Assembly (NCBI GenBank): GCA_036971615.1
Contig: JAYKKR010000027.1
Span: forward strand, 372,001 to 436,000
From: Amyloporia xantha
Taxonomy: Eukaryota > Basidiomycota > Agaricomycetes > Polyporales > Adustoporiaceae
Direction of reading: 5' to 3'
Length of the DNA: 64,000 bases
The translations under genes were made by a program, and so were the position numbers. The notes under the pieces were generated by a model, which ran no database searches, was not told the origin of the DNA, and saw only the letters and a list, made by a program, of their open reading frames with translations. This document shows positions 47,682 through 58,900 of this stretch, one piece after another; positions within the stretch are counted from its first letter, which is position 1, and each line of letters begins with the position of its first letter.

Positions 47682-48823
47682 ATGGGTCATACTAACTGGA
47701 TCCCTGCTGAAGCCGAGTTTCTCAGTAACGCGTATGTCTCAGCGGAGGTGCGCGACTTGATGTTAGAGCCGGGGGCGAAAGCCCCACTGAGGGCGGCGGC
47801 TGCGCGCATGACGGAGCTTTACCTCGTCCAATTTGGTCGAGACCCCCTCCCTGAGGAGACCGCTCAGGAATTCGAGGCGCGTCGTCGCAAAAAAAAGGGC
47901 GCAGCACGGGCAGCACTCACGCGCCGTGTCGCTGAGACTCCGGCAGAATGCGAGGCCAGACTGCTCACGCTAGCCGATGTGAGTGTGATCTCCTTCAGCG
48001 AGATGCGTCGTCCTTCTGATTGTCCATGCATCTAGCGCATTTACTGGTACGTGAAAAACCAAAGCTACAAGCGCAAGCAACCTACGGGACTCGCGAAGAT
48101 TGCGCCACTCCCCAGTCCGCGCAAGCCCCGCACCATCACGCCCTTGGACATATACCAGGCTGAGCACCCAGACCGCCCCGCGATCAGCACGGTCACCTCG
48201 GAGGCCCGGCGTCGTGCAGATTTGGGCAAATTCTCCTCCGAGTCCAAAGCCGCTTATGAGGCGTTACCTGAAGAAGAAAAAACCCGACTCGCTTTGGCGG
48301 CTGAAACGCGGATGCAGGATCGGGACGCTCAGAGCTCCAGTGTGAGCGAAGGCGTGCGAGCCCAGTGAGTCAATCCACCATGACATGCTGCCGCACGTAA
48401 CTTATTTGGAGCAGCAAGGCTGCTGTTTTTCCCGATCATCTCAGGCAGAGCGCGGCTCACTGGCAAAACGAGACTGGTTGGGTGGGCATGTATATAGCAG
48501 GGGGACTAGGCTCGTATGGCCAATTGGACGCTTATGTGTATGTGACTGCCCGCTGGCCCGAACCGTTCACTGACAGATGTTTAGCGTGTGCACTGGGGTC
48601 GACGGCCGAGGGGCTAACTTCGAGGACCGCCTTTGTGAAGACATGGGCTGGTCTCGTGATCGCTTCCGGGCACGCTTTGAAGCTTTCCTGCGTGACATAT
48701 TTGACCGTGAGTGGCCCGACAGCGAGGGTCCCCTCGTGTGTTAACAATGTCCCCGCTGCAGCGATTGAAACGAATAGTGGATTAGATGGACGTATTCCTA
48801 GTCTCTTCGCGAATACAAACTGA
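47682..48823 (+). CDS. uncharacterised KDZ-linked gene 2
   Basis: Start MGHTNWIPAEAEFLSNAYVS at 47,682. Exons join through clean signals: 47,682-47,979; from about 48,035 (RIYWYVKNQSYKRKQPTGLA) to about 48,367 (SSSVSEGVRAQ); from about 48,442 (QSAAHWQNETGWVGMYIAGG, LGSYGQLDAY); and from about 48,580 (MFSVCTGVDGRGANFEDRLC, EDMGWSRDRFRARFEAFLRD). The last exon, ending at 48,823, is tentative. The first two exons are basic and helical and contain IYQAEHPDRPAISTVTSEAR with ESKAAYEALPEEEKTRLALA, loosely like an HMG-type helical segment. I believe this belongs to a recurrent Agaricomycete family linked to mobile elements, but I know of no assigned function. Confidence 0.55.
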
Positions 48824-49271
48824 TTTGTGCAGCCATTGGATCATGTACATCACAATGGATGATGCAGATCGCGTGCGAATACCTTGCCTTGCTCTGACTT
48901 GGCATGAACCGGCTCGGAAGGTGTCTCGGATGCCGTCACCAGGCGGCGGATCGATAGCCATCAGTGGCCTGTACACGGCGGGAGGCGGGTGCCTAGGATC
49001 GACAACGTCACCGACCCATCGTGATTACACTCGGGGGCCCTCTGTGCCCCATCGATGCAGCCACATCGGACCTCGCGTGAGGCGGACGAGTCCCGGGACG
49101 CGTGGTTCTCCTCACAAGAACCTGGGATGCAGTCATGCAGAGCATGCATGGCGCATCGACTCAAAGGTGTAGCGGTGAGACTGCATACGCTGTGTGCGCA
49201 AGCCCCTTTCGCAATTAGGGGGAGCCATCCATCGCCGATATTTGTAGAACCGAGGACATCAACAGGAGCCA
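48824..49271. other. spacer between KDZ-linked genes 2 and 3
   Basis: About 450 bases. A frame at 48,840-48,980 (MDDADRVRIPCLALTWHEPA) could be a further exon of gene 2 but lacks a firm junction. The promoter of gene 3 is expected here. Confidence 0.35.
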
Positions 49272-51157
49272 ATGAGCAAGTCAAATTCGGAGAATCGAGG
49301 AAACCCGGCTGAACCTCTGGTGCGTCAGGGCGCGCCACGCTGGCAGGCCCCCGTTAGCCTCTTACAAAAACTGGGCACACGCAGCGAGATTGAGGTGGCC
49401 CTGCGAATTCCCAGCTCCCCCTCGACTGTTAGGCGACGCTCACGACGTGCTTTCATTACAATGGCAAGGCGACGCTCCCTGCCTGCGCCCGTGCGGCCAC
49501 GTACCCCGACGACGCCTCGGCGGCAGCGGGCTTTATCTGTGACCTCCTCGCCTTCGAGATCTGTGTACTCTAACAGGCTGAAGGAGGCATGCAAAGAGGG
49601 TGCAAATGCACGCCGACCCCATGTGCCATTTCAATGTGGCTCATGCCATAGCTTTGGCCGAATGATGCTCCAACTGGTCTACAAGCAAGGCTCCGCAGGG
49701 CTGTGGTTATTACTGGTGAGTCAATTGTGATTGTACGGGCGCGGGGTAATTCTCATTATACCATGCAGTGTCAAGATTGCCAATTCCGTACATATCCCCC
49801 TCAACCTGGGCCATCGGCAGAGCAACTCGCTCGGATTGAGGACATCCGCCGCGATGACAACAGACTGGAGCGCTTGATGGGGGATGAGAAACTCGCCCGC
49901 TTCCTAGAGGATGAATGGAACGCAGGCATCCCAGCCGCTCCGAAGAAGGTAAGAGCACTTATCGACTAGGAAGGCTATACGTAGCTGATTTGTTTCGGTG
50001 ACGATGGGATAGCGTGCGCGTAAAGCCGCGGACATGGTGAGTGCATTCGTGGAAACATAAGGAGATTGAGCCAATAGCTAATGTTCCCCTTAGCCTGCCC
50101 TCCAGCTCACCAGCGCAGCAGGTGGTCTGGCAGAGAGCCTCAGTGGTGGAAGTGAGGTAAATCCTTTTGCACATATAGTTGAATGGGCCGTTGACGGAGC
50201 ACGCTTTCTAGAGCACCTCCGGTTTGAGTGGCAAGACCCGACCTTCCAAAAAAAATGTACGAGACAATCATTGCCGACGAAAGGCGTTGACATGGATGCG
50301 GGCGATGTAGGGAACCCAACCGGCTCGCGGGGTGGGGCTGGCGCGTGTCGGATCAATCGAATCTGTGTCGTCAGACGACAGTGTAAGCGACACGACCCTG
50401 ATACACTCACATGAAGACCGCGAGCGTGAAATGGTTGTGGTCATGTGGACTGAGGTAAGCATGGGGCGCGTGCAAGAATTGTGCGAGTGGGCTGACTTAC
50501 AATGCAGGAGGGGGGGGACGCGCGCCTGGCCCAATGCTGCATGAGGGTGGGCAGGGTCGCTCTGTGTGATTATCCCGCGATCATTGCACATTTCGGACTG
50601 GCCGCGGACGCCCTGGTGCAGGTCTGGTGTGAAGATAGATCGGGATGGAAGGGGCCCTACGCATTGGACCGTGCGTTCCTCGTGCCCGCCGATCGTATTG
50701 GGTTGCTGCTTCGCGTGCACAAGGTGTGGTATTGTCGGAACCTCGCTGCGCAATTGACCATGCTGGCAAGTGGGGTACAGGCGATTCCAGCCGGTATACC
50801 TCGTCTCGCAACCGGCGACAAAGCAGGCTCGGGGAAAAAGACCGCACACCATGGGGCGGCTCGCGCGAGTGAAGGTATGCATTGGAATGGTAGATGAAGA
50901 TCGGTTCACTAACACGCTGGGCAGGTTCGACGAGCAGCTCGGCTCGCGGTACTCCGATACAAAAGAAAAAGGGGAAGAAGAGGCGCCTCACGCAGACAGA
51001 AGAATTCAAGTCTGACCCCGTGATAGAGCTCACAGATTCGGAGGAGGAAGCCCCGGCACGCAGGCGCGTTAAGATGTCGCTGGACTGGCACAGTCTGGTG
51101 GTTGAGGAGAATGGGCGAACAGTGTTGGATCTGACGAAGATAGACGTTGAGGCATGA
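49272..51157 (+). CDS. uncharacterised KDZ-linked gene 3 with zinc-ribbon-like pattern
   Basis: Start MSKSNSENRGNPAEPLVRQG at 49,272. A basic low-complexity N-terminus leads to a likely zinc ribbon: FQCGSC in exon 1 and CQDCQFRTYPP at the start of exon 2, brought together by splicing of an intron from about 49,715 to 49,768. Exons follow with RARKAADM, PALQLTSAAGGLAESLSGGS, ARVGSIESVSSDDSVSD, and then the conserved-looking block ARLAQCCMRVGRVALCDYPA, FGLAADALVQVWCEDRSGWK, GLLLRVHKVWYCRNLAAQLT. The C-terminus is basic then acidic and ends TVLDLTKIDVEA; it includes DPVIELTDSEEE, which resembles a SUMO-interacting motif. All junctions keep frame, so this gene looks intact. The zinc ribbon suggests nucleic-acid binding (inference). 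Confidence 0.65.
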
Positions 51158-52119
51158 TTGACACAGAGACCAAAAAAATCGTGATGCGGCAGTCATTTGT
51201 TTAGTTAAATAAGGCACAGCAATGGTAGACATATACACGAGGTGTTTACAATAAAAATTTGTGGTGAAGCAGAAGTATGGCACTGATCAGACGGCGTGAG
51301 ACATATACACGAAGTGTTTACAATAAAAATTCGTGGTGAAGCAGAAGTATGGCACTGATCAGACGGCGTGTGGGCAGGCTCCATGTGAGTAAAGGGGAGG
51401 TGAAGCCAATAGTATTGAAAAATGTAGGTATGACATTGATACGAAGGGCGGGTTCAAACTGTCACTGCGATCTATGAGAATGCACGATTCTGGCCGTCGG
51501 CGGCGTGGATCGTGAAAATATGAGGGGTGCTAGAGGGACGGTTGTGAATCCATGGGCGGACCGAGGAGCTTGGAGTGTTTTCAGGTGGGGCGCACAGGGC
51601 TGTCGCTTCGGCATTGCGAGCGGCGAAAAGGGGTGAGTGTACAGAGCAGTGCTAGGCTTGAACTTAGGGCGCGAGGCTTGAACTTAGGGCACGAGGCCGC
51701 AGTGAATCAGACTGAGTGCTGGCCGAGTGCTAGCGCGCGAAAGGGCAATGAAGGGGTTGTAAATGTGCGGAGAAGGACAAATACTGGCAGGGAGGTCAGG
51801 AAAGTGGCCCAGGCGAGGATCTTGCGTGTAGTGTTTGGCTTGAGGTGGACGATCAGGTATGGGAGGAGTGAAAAAAGCGCGCGAGCCCAAGCTGAGACCG
51901 CGGATATTGAGCGCCCAGTATGTGAACCTCGCGGCGAGTGGTATCCAAGTGGCGAGTCAGATGCATCCAGACAGAGCGGGACATGCCGTGCATGCGGTGA
52001 CGGGGAGCAGATGCATCTGGAGGTTAGAATAAAGGCAGATGACGCTTCGGCGGTGCATGCGTGCGTCGGTGAGGGAAGGATGAAGTGTGTACATGATTCA
52101 AGTCCAAAGTGTATTACTG
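51158..52119. other. 3' flank and spacer
   Basis: Begins with the 3' end of gene 3 and the 72-bp tandem repeat. From 51,372 to 52,119 both strands carry long frames (51,552-52,127 plus; 51,707-52,204 minus) without domains or introns; I do not accept either as a gene. Confidence 0.4.
51228..51371. repeat. 72-bp tandem duplication, two copies
   Basis: 51,228-51,299 is repeated at 51,300-51,371 with very few differences. Each unit contains TTTACAATAAAAATT, an A/T-rich signal that could direct 3' end formation of gene 3. Confidence 0.85.
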
Positions 52120-52183
52120 TAGTGTAGTGGGTTAGTGCACGTGTTGCTCGCCCTCCGTAGTGCGGGTTCGAGCCCCGCTTTTT
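52120..52183 (+). ncRNA. tRNA-like pol III unit (SINE or tRNA relic)
   Basis: A-box-like TAGTGTAGTGGGTTAG is followed 28 bases later by a perfect B box GGTTCGAGCCC inside a perfect T-arm (GCGGGTTCGAGCCCCGC, 52,162-52,178). A TTTTT pol III terminator follows at once (52,179-52,183). The anticodon stem does not fold and no acceptor stem pairs, so it is not a working tRNA gene. Most likely the head of a tRNA-derived SINE or a degenerate tRNA. Confidence 0.5.
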
Positions 52184-52335
52184 GCATACAAGAGACTCAC
52201 TCATTTATTGCCACGGCACAGGCCTCCGGTTGTATCGGCGCATACGGGGTTGTATCTGGCAGAGGACTATTAGCCCTGGGGGATGTATCCACTTAACTGA
52301 ATCTCTACCAACGCCTTTTTTCTATCTACACGGGT

Positions 52336-53279
52336 GTGGATGCGCGTGCTCTCAAGATTGAGTCAGGGGCCGAGTTCTTCCTGTTCATGGAAATGCGACA
52401 CAAAGGCCAGTGGGCCTCCTTTTCGATGAACTCGCGCAAATGGGCAGTGGTCACCGCAGAATACAACCGGCGGCTCGAAGAACGAAGCCGCTCACTAGGT
52501 CAACTCCTGATCGCAAAGAATCCGCGCGCTTTGATGGAGAAACTTGGCGAGGTCGAAGCTCAAGTCATACAGAGAATCAGTACCGGAAACTTCGAGTGTG
52601 AGTTCCGTCTCTTGTGCTGATATATATAGACTTGTTGACTGACCACTCTCAATCATAATCTGTCTTGACATAGCCCGGAACGGCGGCGAAGAATTTTGGA
52701 AGAAGCATTGTAATGTTGTATCACTTGTCAAGGCCGAGAATATCAAAGCTGAAGGTGGCAAGGCTACAGTAAGTAATATCATTTTGTTATATTGTAATCA
52801 TTCTCAAATTCGATCATTAGCGCAAGGCGCAGACTTGCAGTCGCTGTCGTACAATCAAGTACCCGGGCGGGGTTGGTTCCTCCGACAACCACAAGAAGAT
52901 CCACTGTTCGGACGGCGTCAGAAGCAAACTCAAGGAAGCGACGGACGAATTACCTGACTGGCCGCAACCTAGCAGCATCTTTTCGGACGGTACTCACTTC
53001 AATCCAGTCACCTTCCTCAAGACAATCCGTGAACTTTATGAGAAATTCGTAATCGAGGGGACGGCGACCGAGGATCTTGGCATGGAGTATGAAGCTTTTG
53101 CAAAGCTCCTGGCACGCCGGACAGTGACTGCTGCAGATGGCTGCATACATTTTCGTCTCTTTGAATACCTCACACTTACCTCACCAGTCACTGAGCTCAT
53201 CTCCGAGCTAAACGGCAAGAAATATCTGCGCGTTGACTGCTTAACCGAGGCCGACAGTTCCACTATCTCACTGGCATAG
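52336..53279 (+). CDS. uncharacterised Agaricomycete protein with Cys-rich motif
   Basis: Two or more exons with a short intron near 52,600-52,672 and another near 52,770-52,819. The frame is open from 52,336, but the first in-frame ATG is at 52,387 (MEMRHKGQWASFSMNSRKWA), so a 5' exon may be missing. Sequence includes WAVVTAEYNRRLEERSRSLG, GGEEFWKKHCNVVSLVKAEN, the motif CSRCRTIKYPGGVGSSDNHK with KIHCSDGV (C-x2-C...H...C), and PQPSSIFSDGTHFNPVTFL, ending at 53,279. The Cys/His pattern suggests zinc binding. I recall similar proteins as repeated, uncharacterised Agaricomycete families near transposons. Function unknown. Confidence 0.6.
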
Positions 53280-53282
53280 CGG

Positions 53283-53409
53283 CGCGACACCCATAGCGCG
53301 CAGTCTCACACAAGCTCTTTCGACGCCGTCGTGTTTCGTCCGAGTCACACCATTTCTCCCTTTCGTATGGCGTGACACCCATAGCGTGCAGTCTCACACA
53401 AGCTTTCGT
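53283..53409. repeat. imperfect tandem repeat, two copies about 87 bp apart
   Basis: The block GACACCCATAGCGCGCAGTC with TCACACAAGCT recurs about 87 bases later as GACACCCATAGCGTGCAGTC with the same continuation. It lies just after the stop codon of the preceding gene. Confidence 0.7.
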
Positions 53410-53948
53410 CGACGCGCCGGTGCGGCGCCCTTTCTCCCTTTCATTTTCGTTCCCCATTGTCCCCTCTGCGCCACGCCGTCTCTCTCGCCTCACCGGAGCC
53501 TCGTAGCGCATCCGAGTGCGTTGACGGAGTTTGTCGGCATCTCCATCGTTTCCTCATGGTTCCCACGTCGGCCTCCCATGATGCTACACTGGCAATGCAC
53601 GTTCATATTCTTTTAATGTTTCTCATAATCTACTGTAGAAATTCAAATAAACAAAATGTAATGATTTTAATGTTATCCTCTTTTCGTGCCGTTTCGCGAA
53701 CGTCGTCGAACATCGTCGTTCTCGAAGCCACCGGCAAACATGTCCTCCTAGGGGGAAGGGACTTAGGCCTGTGCTGTTCACGAGCGTCACGTGACTAGAC
53801 GCGAACGGTCAGATCGGTCGAAATCCCTCCTCACTCGGTCGACCGAATCGACCGATATTCCGCTTGACATCGCGGAGTACCCCTGTCTTGGACTCGTTTC
53901 GATAACCTTGCAGCAGCCTGACGGCTATCTGGACTTCAGCTCATTAGT
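53410..53948. promoter_or_regulatory. upstream region of the NOP8-like gene
   Basis: No gene seen. Near 53,810-53,865 there is a cluster of CGGTC/GACCG units including the palindromic CGGTCGACCG. It could be a regulatory site of the gene starting at 53,949, or chance. Confidence 0.35.
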
Positions 53949-55685
53949 ATGGAAGAAGTCATCACAAAACGCTTGCATGTCTCTGGCCTTACCCCAGCCA
54001 TCACCTCTGCTGACCTCTCGCAACGTCTGGGCAACTTTGGGACCATAAAAGCTCTTGATGGCTTCGGCCTATTGGACGGAGTAGGCCAGCCTCGTAAGTT
54101 TGGATATGTTACACTCGAGACAACCAAGAAGAAGCTGGGCCAATGTGAGTCGTCTTTTTTGAATGGTCTTGGCTCGGAGATGATATAGAACGACTAAGTA
54201 AGTGTCTAGGTATGAATATTTTGAGTGGGTCGACTTGGAAAGGCACAAAACTCCGTATTGGCGAGGCAAAGCCAGATTTTCGTGAAAGGTATGTGTATAG
54301 AAAATCCAATTATATTCCAAATGGTATATAGTTCTCTCCCAACAGAACCGCTAAGGAACAGGCAATAGATACAGACGCCGAACCTCCCAAAAAGCGCCGT
54401 CGCCTCCCTCGCGGCGTACAAGGTGTACACGCAGCCGACATGTCTCTCGTAACACCGGAAAACGCCTCTGGCCGTTCGGGCTGGCGTGTAACGGCGACCG
54501 GTCGGCTGGTTAAGCGGGTGAGGATGCGCCCAGACCACCCACTCCCAGAGCCTTTACATAGTGCGACTGTAGCGAAGAAGGTGAAAGGCGAAAAGTCGAG
54601 CGGTAAAAAGAGAAAACGTGTAAGGGACCCACCGACAAGGGCGAGGAGAAAGACTATCGACCCTACGATGTGGGGCTCAGAACACTTGAAGGGAATATTC
54701 CTGGACTCGGTCGTTGCTGTGGGTGGAGAGAGCATTGTATCGCAGAAAAAAATCGAAGTCCCCGAGGACAGTGAAGACGACCAGTCGGAGAGCGACGAAG
54801 AGAATATGGCGGAAGTTGATGACGAACAAAATGCCATCGTGCAAGACACTGTTGACCACGCTGCTCCTGCACTCCCTTCTCCACCTTCCCATCCACCTGC
54901 AGCACGTTCACCCGCCCATCAGAAGATTACAAAAGACAGCACGCATAATGATCTAGTCGAGGAGAAGCAGAAGTCATTGGGCTTACTGCAGTCTCTATTT
55001 GGCAGTAACGAAGACGAGGAGTGGGGTGGAGAAGAGAGCGTAGGTTCCGACGTTGAGCAGAAAAGCGAAGCCCGCCGTAGTGGGAGCCCTATGGTCGAAG
55101 ATACACAAGACATGGTCCAGGAAGCAGCTATGGACGTCGACGGACCTGTCCATTCCGCCGCGGAAGCGCACGAACGCCCGCATCCGGCTGTACAAACGAC
55201 GAAGCTCAAAGACCTGTTCGCTCCACGCGAGGAAGATGGTGCGTGCATTATCCCAACTCAAGTGTATGAGACAGGCACACTAACTACCCATTTTTATGTG
55301 CCTAGCCGGCTTCTCATTGCTCGGACATCTCGATCTCGACCTCGAGCTGGATGACGAGGTCGAACATCAACTTGCTCCTCAGCCTCTGACCCGTCCTGAG
55401 GTTCAGTCCATCACCGCAGCCTCTACAGTCTCTTCGACTACCTTTGATCCCAGACGACCATTATTCTTTCCGCTACCCTCGGACGAGCGTAGGCAGGGTC
55501 GCGTGCGCGATGCCGTAGACCCGACAGATTGGCGGACATGGTTTTTCCGCACTGATTCTGCCGAAGACATCCAGAAGCGGTGGGAGGAGACGAGGGGCGA
55601 GCTTACGAGTGGGTGGAAGCGACGACATCGGGAGGCGGTGAAGAGTCGGAGAAGGAGAGGAGGGGGTGCTGGAGAGGAGCTTTGA
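53949..55685 (+). CDS. NOP8/NOL8-like nucleolar RNA-binding protein
   Basis: Exons 53949-54144, 54210-54288, 54346-55238 and 55306-55685 join in frame to 515 residues. An N-terminal RNA recognition motif (residues about 6-85) starts TKRLHVSGLTPAITSADLSQ, with the RNP1-like FGYVTLETTKKKLGQ and then LSGSTWKGTKLRIGEAKPDF. A long charged, mostly disordered middle follows (KKRRRLPRG; MWGSEHLKGIFLDS; acidic EDSEDDQSESDEE). Near the C-terminus come LLQSLFGSNEDEEW, FDPRRPLFFPL and WRTWFFRTDSAEDIQKRWEE, a pattern typical of yeast Nop8 and human NOL8, which act in 60S ribosomal subunit assembly in the nucleolus. The family is weakly conserved, so the call rests on architecture and these motifs. Confidence 0.82.
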
Positions 55686-55992
55686 CAGAAATATTTGGGT
55701 TCGTTTCAGTTGTGACAGTCTTGTACTTTCAAGGTGGCTGCATAAATGGCTTTGTAATTTGCAACGCTTGCGAGCAGCCCACTGGTTGAGCGTACCCCTC
55801 AGTTTCTCAGTAACTGTACTTACTGGCCCTCTATTCTGGCGTGTGTGGCTGTTTCATTTCCGTCCCTCGTAAGGAGCTATGACATCGCAGCTCGTGTTTG
55901 TTTTTGCCGATGGATGGCGGCGCCCAGCAGAGTTTCTGACACGTTGGCGTTAGGGTGGGGTCACCATCTCTCCACCGACCACAACGACGACG
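55686..55992. promoter_or_regulatory. intergenic region before the M28 peptidase gene
   Basis: About 300 bases holding the 3' end of the NOP8-like gene and the promoter of the next gene in the same orientation. Nothing specific seen. Confidence 0.4.
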
Positions 55993-58900
55993 ATGAGTTC
56001 CCCGTCGCACTCGCGCTGGGGCCCGGTCAGGTCGTTGCTCTTTCTTGCACCCCTGATATTTGGTGTTCCATTCCTCGCTTACAAAGTAAACTATGGCAAG
56101 TCGCATGATCCCTCATAGATAGCGTATGGGTGCGGGTCCTGATACGGCTGTGATTCCATAGGGTTACCTGAGCCTATAGTTGACCCGTGCGTACACTGAA
56201 GTGCTAACCCTGTTTATTCAGGCTGACCAGTCGCACGGTGCAACTTTCAGGATCGATGCTACGACCGGTTTGCCACAGCTCTCAGAAGCGCGTATTCTGG
56301 CGCATGCCAAATACCTTTCTGAAGATATTGGCTTCCGTACGGTCGGAACACGAGAGCATGCTCTTGGGGATGAGTGGATGGTGCAGCAGGCAGAAGCCAT
56401 TCGCGCACAATGCGAAGATATTGTGCGTGCCCACCCAGGTCGGAAGCTGGAGTGCGAGGTTTGGCACCAGCAAGGGAGTGGTAGTCATCGGTGCGCATCC
56501 TTCACTCGGTTTACACTGAGTATTCGCTCATCCATATCATTCCGATGCATTGCTCCCTCTTGTGGATACCAGATTTGATATGATGGGTCATCGGCTGTAC
56601 AAAACCTATGTGGATCTCACGAACATTGTTGTACGTATTTCGGACGGCACGCCCGCCGGCAAAGAACATGCTGTATTGGTGAACGCACACCTCGACAGTA
56701 CTCTGCCGTCCCCGGGTGCTGCGGATGACGCACTTTCTGTTGGTGTGATGCTGGAATGTATGCGAGTAATGGTCAATACGCCCGACTGGGAGCCTGCCCA
56801 TGCTATTGTATTCTGTGAGTACGGAGGACTTTGAGGCGTGAATATGAGTGCTGAAGGGCCATGGAGTATTCAACAATGCGGAAGAATGTTTACAGGATGC
56901 CTCACATCTGTTTGCTACTCAGCACCCTATCGTAGACACGTTAGCAGCTTTCTCTCCGTAATTTGTCCTGAGAGATGTCGCTGAATTCCTTTATTTAGCG
57001 TTAGGGCTGTTGTGAATTTGGAGGGTGAGTATGTGCAACTGTAGATAGGCCCACTCTACTAACGGCTGATGAATCACAGCCGCCGGTACCACAGGACGTG
57101 AACTCCTATTCCAAGCAACTTCGGAGCAAATGATCCGGGCATACACTTACGCGCCAAGGTGAATGCACCTCGTTGGACTCATGCTCGGGGAAGAATTGAC
57201 ACCCTCTCAGACCTTTCGGTACGATTGTCGCCAATGAGGTGTTTAGTTCAGGTATACTCTTGTCCGAGTGAGTATTTCTGTCCGTGCTCGGTCCCGCAAA
57301 AGGATATACCTGCATGCAGAGCAATAATCTGAATACATCCGACCCAGTACCGATTTCCGACAGTTTGAAGAATATATGAACGTCACTGGCCTTGATGTGA
57401 GTGAATGGCGCATGCACCATACAGTGTAGGGAGACTTACAGATGCACAGATTGCTGTGGTCGGTAACAGCTACTTGTACCATATGCGCAAGGTACGTTTT
57501 GCATTGTTTCTTATCTGAAGTTTGGCCAGTCACACTGTTTCCGGCAGGACCTTGTTGAGAACATAGAGCCTGGTGTCGCTCAGGTACGCTACAATTAGAA
57601 ATAGCGTTGCACACTGAACTCATGCGAAATGCATCATTCCAGCACATGGGCGAGAACGTCCTCGGGCTTCTCCTACACCTGTCATCTTCAGACTCCCCAC
57701 TCCCAGGTCTAACTGAGGGATATTCGCGTCCAAGCACCGTCTTCTTCCAGTTTATGGGTCAGTTCGTGATCTACTCCTTTCGCACTGCATCGATCCTCTA
57801 CTCTGTCTTGCTCCTCGCCTCCCTCGCTCTCGCGCGCCTCACATTCGTCAATCCTGCTCCTGCGCTGAAGCAAGGTGCAAGCATGTTGGGCGAACAAATC
57901 AAGGGTGCGGCCGCTGTCTCGGCTGCTGTTGTCGGTGCGTTTACCGGCGCAAACGTCGTCGCTTTCGTGATGGACAAAGTGCTGGATAAGGAGATGAGTT
58001 GGTTCTCTTCCGAGAGAGCGTGTGTTTTCCTTTACGCGCCGGCAGCGCTCTCCGGTATGTCAATTAACGTCTGTGTTCTCGATTCAGCCCGCTAAATTCT
58101 CTCTTTACTATCAGGTGCCCTTGCATCACAATTGCTGATGGATCGTGTACGCGAGCACACTGCGATGACGTCCGTTCTATTGCTCCAGTCGTTCATGGCA
58201 TTAGCGGGTCAGCTCGCAGGTGTTGGCTCCTCCGGTGTCTTCGCTCTGACCGGATTCCCTATCTTCCTTGCTCTCATTCTGAATGCGTTTTTGACGAAAC
58301 CTGGTGATGAGGTGTCGCTGTTGAGCTACAGCCTTGCCATTTTCACCCCACTGTCGTTGGGTGCTCAGATGTTCTATATCACCCTGGATGTGTTCGTCCC
58401 ACTGGTAAGAAAGCCAGCAGTCTGGCGTATTGATGGAAGGTGTTGAACTTATGGCGTTCTTTCAGACCGGTCGAATCGGCGAAGATGCTCCTGCTGAGCA
58501 CATCATCGCGTCTATAGTAGCTGGCGTGGGATCATACACTCTTCCACTACTCGTTCCTTTCGTACACCGTTTTGGTCGTCGAACCATCGTACGCGGCACG
58601 CTACTGTTTACCATGCTCACTGCAGTCGCGATGGCGGTCTTCTCTATGAGATCGCCGTTTGATGCCATGCACCAGAAACGAGTGTTCGTTATCCATATGG
58701 AGAATGTGGGTCGCGCAATATTTGCCCTTATACAAATGCGCTGATACCTTGGTTTACTTCTTGTGAAGGTCACGACTTCCGAGCAACATTTGCACGTTGC
58801 AGCCGCAGACAGTGCGCCTGGATTCGACCTTCTTGCCACTAACATTGCCCAGGAATTCGGCGGACCGGGAGCGGTGCCTAAACCCATGTCTATGAACACT

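Noticed and set aside
43549..51157. TET/JBP dioxygenase gene expected beside a KDZ transposase
   Set aside because: Looked for the HxD...H...R double-stranded beta-helix core on both strands and did not see it.
52120..52183. Functional tRNA gene
   Set aside because: T-arm is perfect but anticodon and acceptor stems do not pair.
51552..52204. Overlapping long frames on both strands
   Set aside because: Neither has introns, a domain or a convincing start; the minus frame runs through the tRNA-like unit.
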